Below, in pieces: positions 5,208 through 5,431 of a stretch of 5,431 nt of DNA. Position 1 is the first letter of the stretch; each line of letters opens with the position of its first letter. Source of the stretch: Candidatus Pelethomonas intestinigallinarum (GTDB lineage: Bacteria; Bacillota; Clostridia; Oscillospirales; Oscillospiraceae); assembly GCA_018712665.1 (NCBI GenBank), contig DVGP01000219.1, positions 1 to 5,431 of the forward strand, given 5' to 3'. The notes beneath the pieces were generated by a model that made no database searches, was not told where the DNA came from, and saw nothing but the letters and a program-made list of their open reading frames with translations. Made by a program: the position numbers and the translations under genes.

Positions 5208-5431
5208 CAGCCGAACCTCCCTGTAATGTAATCCTCGGTGCGCTTGTCATGGGGCATGGAGAACAGCTTCTCCGTGTCGCCGAACTCCACCAGCTCGCCC
5301 AGGAGGAAAAAGGCGGTCTTGTCGGAGATCCGGGCGGCCTGCTGCATGTTGTGGGTAACCATGACAATGGTGTACTTCTCCTTCAGCTCCGTGGCCAGGT
5401 CCTCGATCTTGGAGGTGGAGATGGGGTCCAG
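5207..5431 (-). CDS. pstB: Phosphate ABC transporter ATP-binding protein PstB, C-terminal part; runs off the right edge
   Basis: Only the last 74 residues are visible; translation on the minus strand opens at LDPISTSKIEDL and ends at the TGA overlapping the phoU start. LDPIST is the D-loop region just after the Walker B motif, which is outside the window. VMVTHNMQQA contains the switch (H-loop) histidine, and FFLLGELVEFGDTEKLF followed by RTEDYITGRFG is the characteristic PstB ending. The protein is the cytoplasmic ATPase that drives phosphate uptake through PstA/PstC. Gene order and the adjoining phoU support the name over other ABC ATPases. Further pst genes are expected beyond the right edge, but none can be seen. 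Confidence 0.94.
   Translation of the reverse strand: MDPISTSKIEDLATELKEKYTIVMVTHNMQQAARISDKTAFFLLGELVEFGDTEKLFSMPHDKRTEDYITGRFG

Noticed and set aside
4524..5231. Plus-strand frames opposite phoU and a minus-strand frame at 4981-5367
   Set aside because: These are other-frame shadows of phoU and pstB, both of which have conserved motifs in the chosen frames.

Overview
The window looks like chromosomal DNA of a high-GC Firmicute, most likely a gut clostridium of the Oscillospiraceae type (Flavonifractor/Oscillibacter-like). This is inferred from the GC-rich codon use in every gene, strong AAAGGAGG-type ribosome binding sites, a small acidic DUF1292 protein, and a clostridial-style pstB-phoU-phoB-phoR order. 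No species can be fixed from the sequence alone.

Layout. At the left edge, on the minus strand, is the N-terminal part of a membrane-anchored class A penicillin-binding protein with a GT51 transglycosylase domain (1-836; its C-terminus lies outside the window). It has a good promoter at 984-1011 and a leader of about 140 nt. A GC-to-AT transition and an AT-rich stretch (about 1000-1110) separate it from the divergent DUF1292 gene (1213-1512, plus strand). Just downstream lies a non-coding RNA of about 200 nt (about 1573-1775). Its long bulged closing stem, internal bubble and rod-like inner stems fit 6S RNA (ssrS). A strong intrinsic terminator follows (1775-1811).

From 1816 to 2158 there is a compact, apparently non-coding repeat element. 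Two directly repeated copies of a 50-bp hairpin unit (42 of 50 identical) flank about 240 bp that contain at least four further perfect hairpins. It is the least explained part of the window.

From 2178 to the right edge the minus strand carries the phosphate-response end of a pst operon, transcribed right to left: pstB (C-terminal 74 residues), phoU, phoB and phoR. pstB/phoU overlap by 1 nt (TGATG) and phoB/phoR by 4 nt (ATGA). The one gap, phoU-phoB, holds an 8-bp GC-rich hairpin between the only purine-rich ribosome-binding sequence and the phoB ATG. PstB powers high-affinity phosphate import. PhoU couples the transporter to the sensor kinase PhoR, and PhoR phosphorylates the DNA-binding regulator PhoB. 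The operon ends 20 nt before the right-hand copy of the repeat hairpin.

I see no CRISPR array, tRNA, rRNA, transposase or phage gene.
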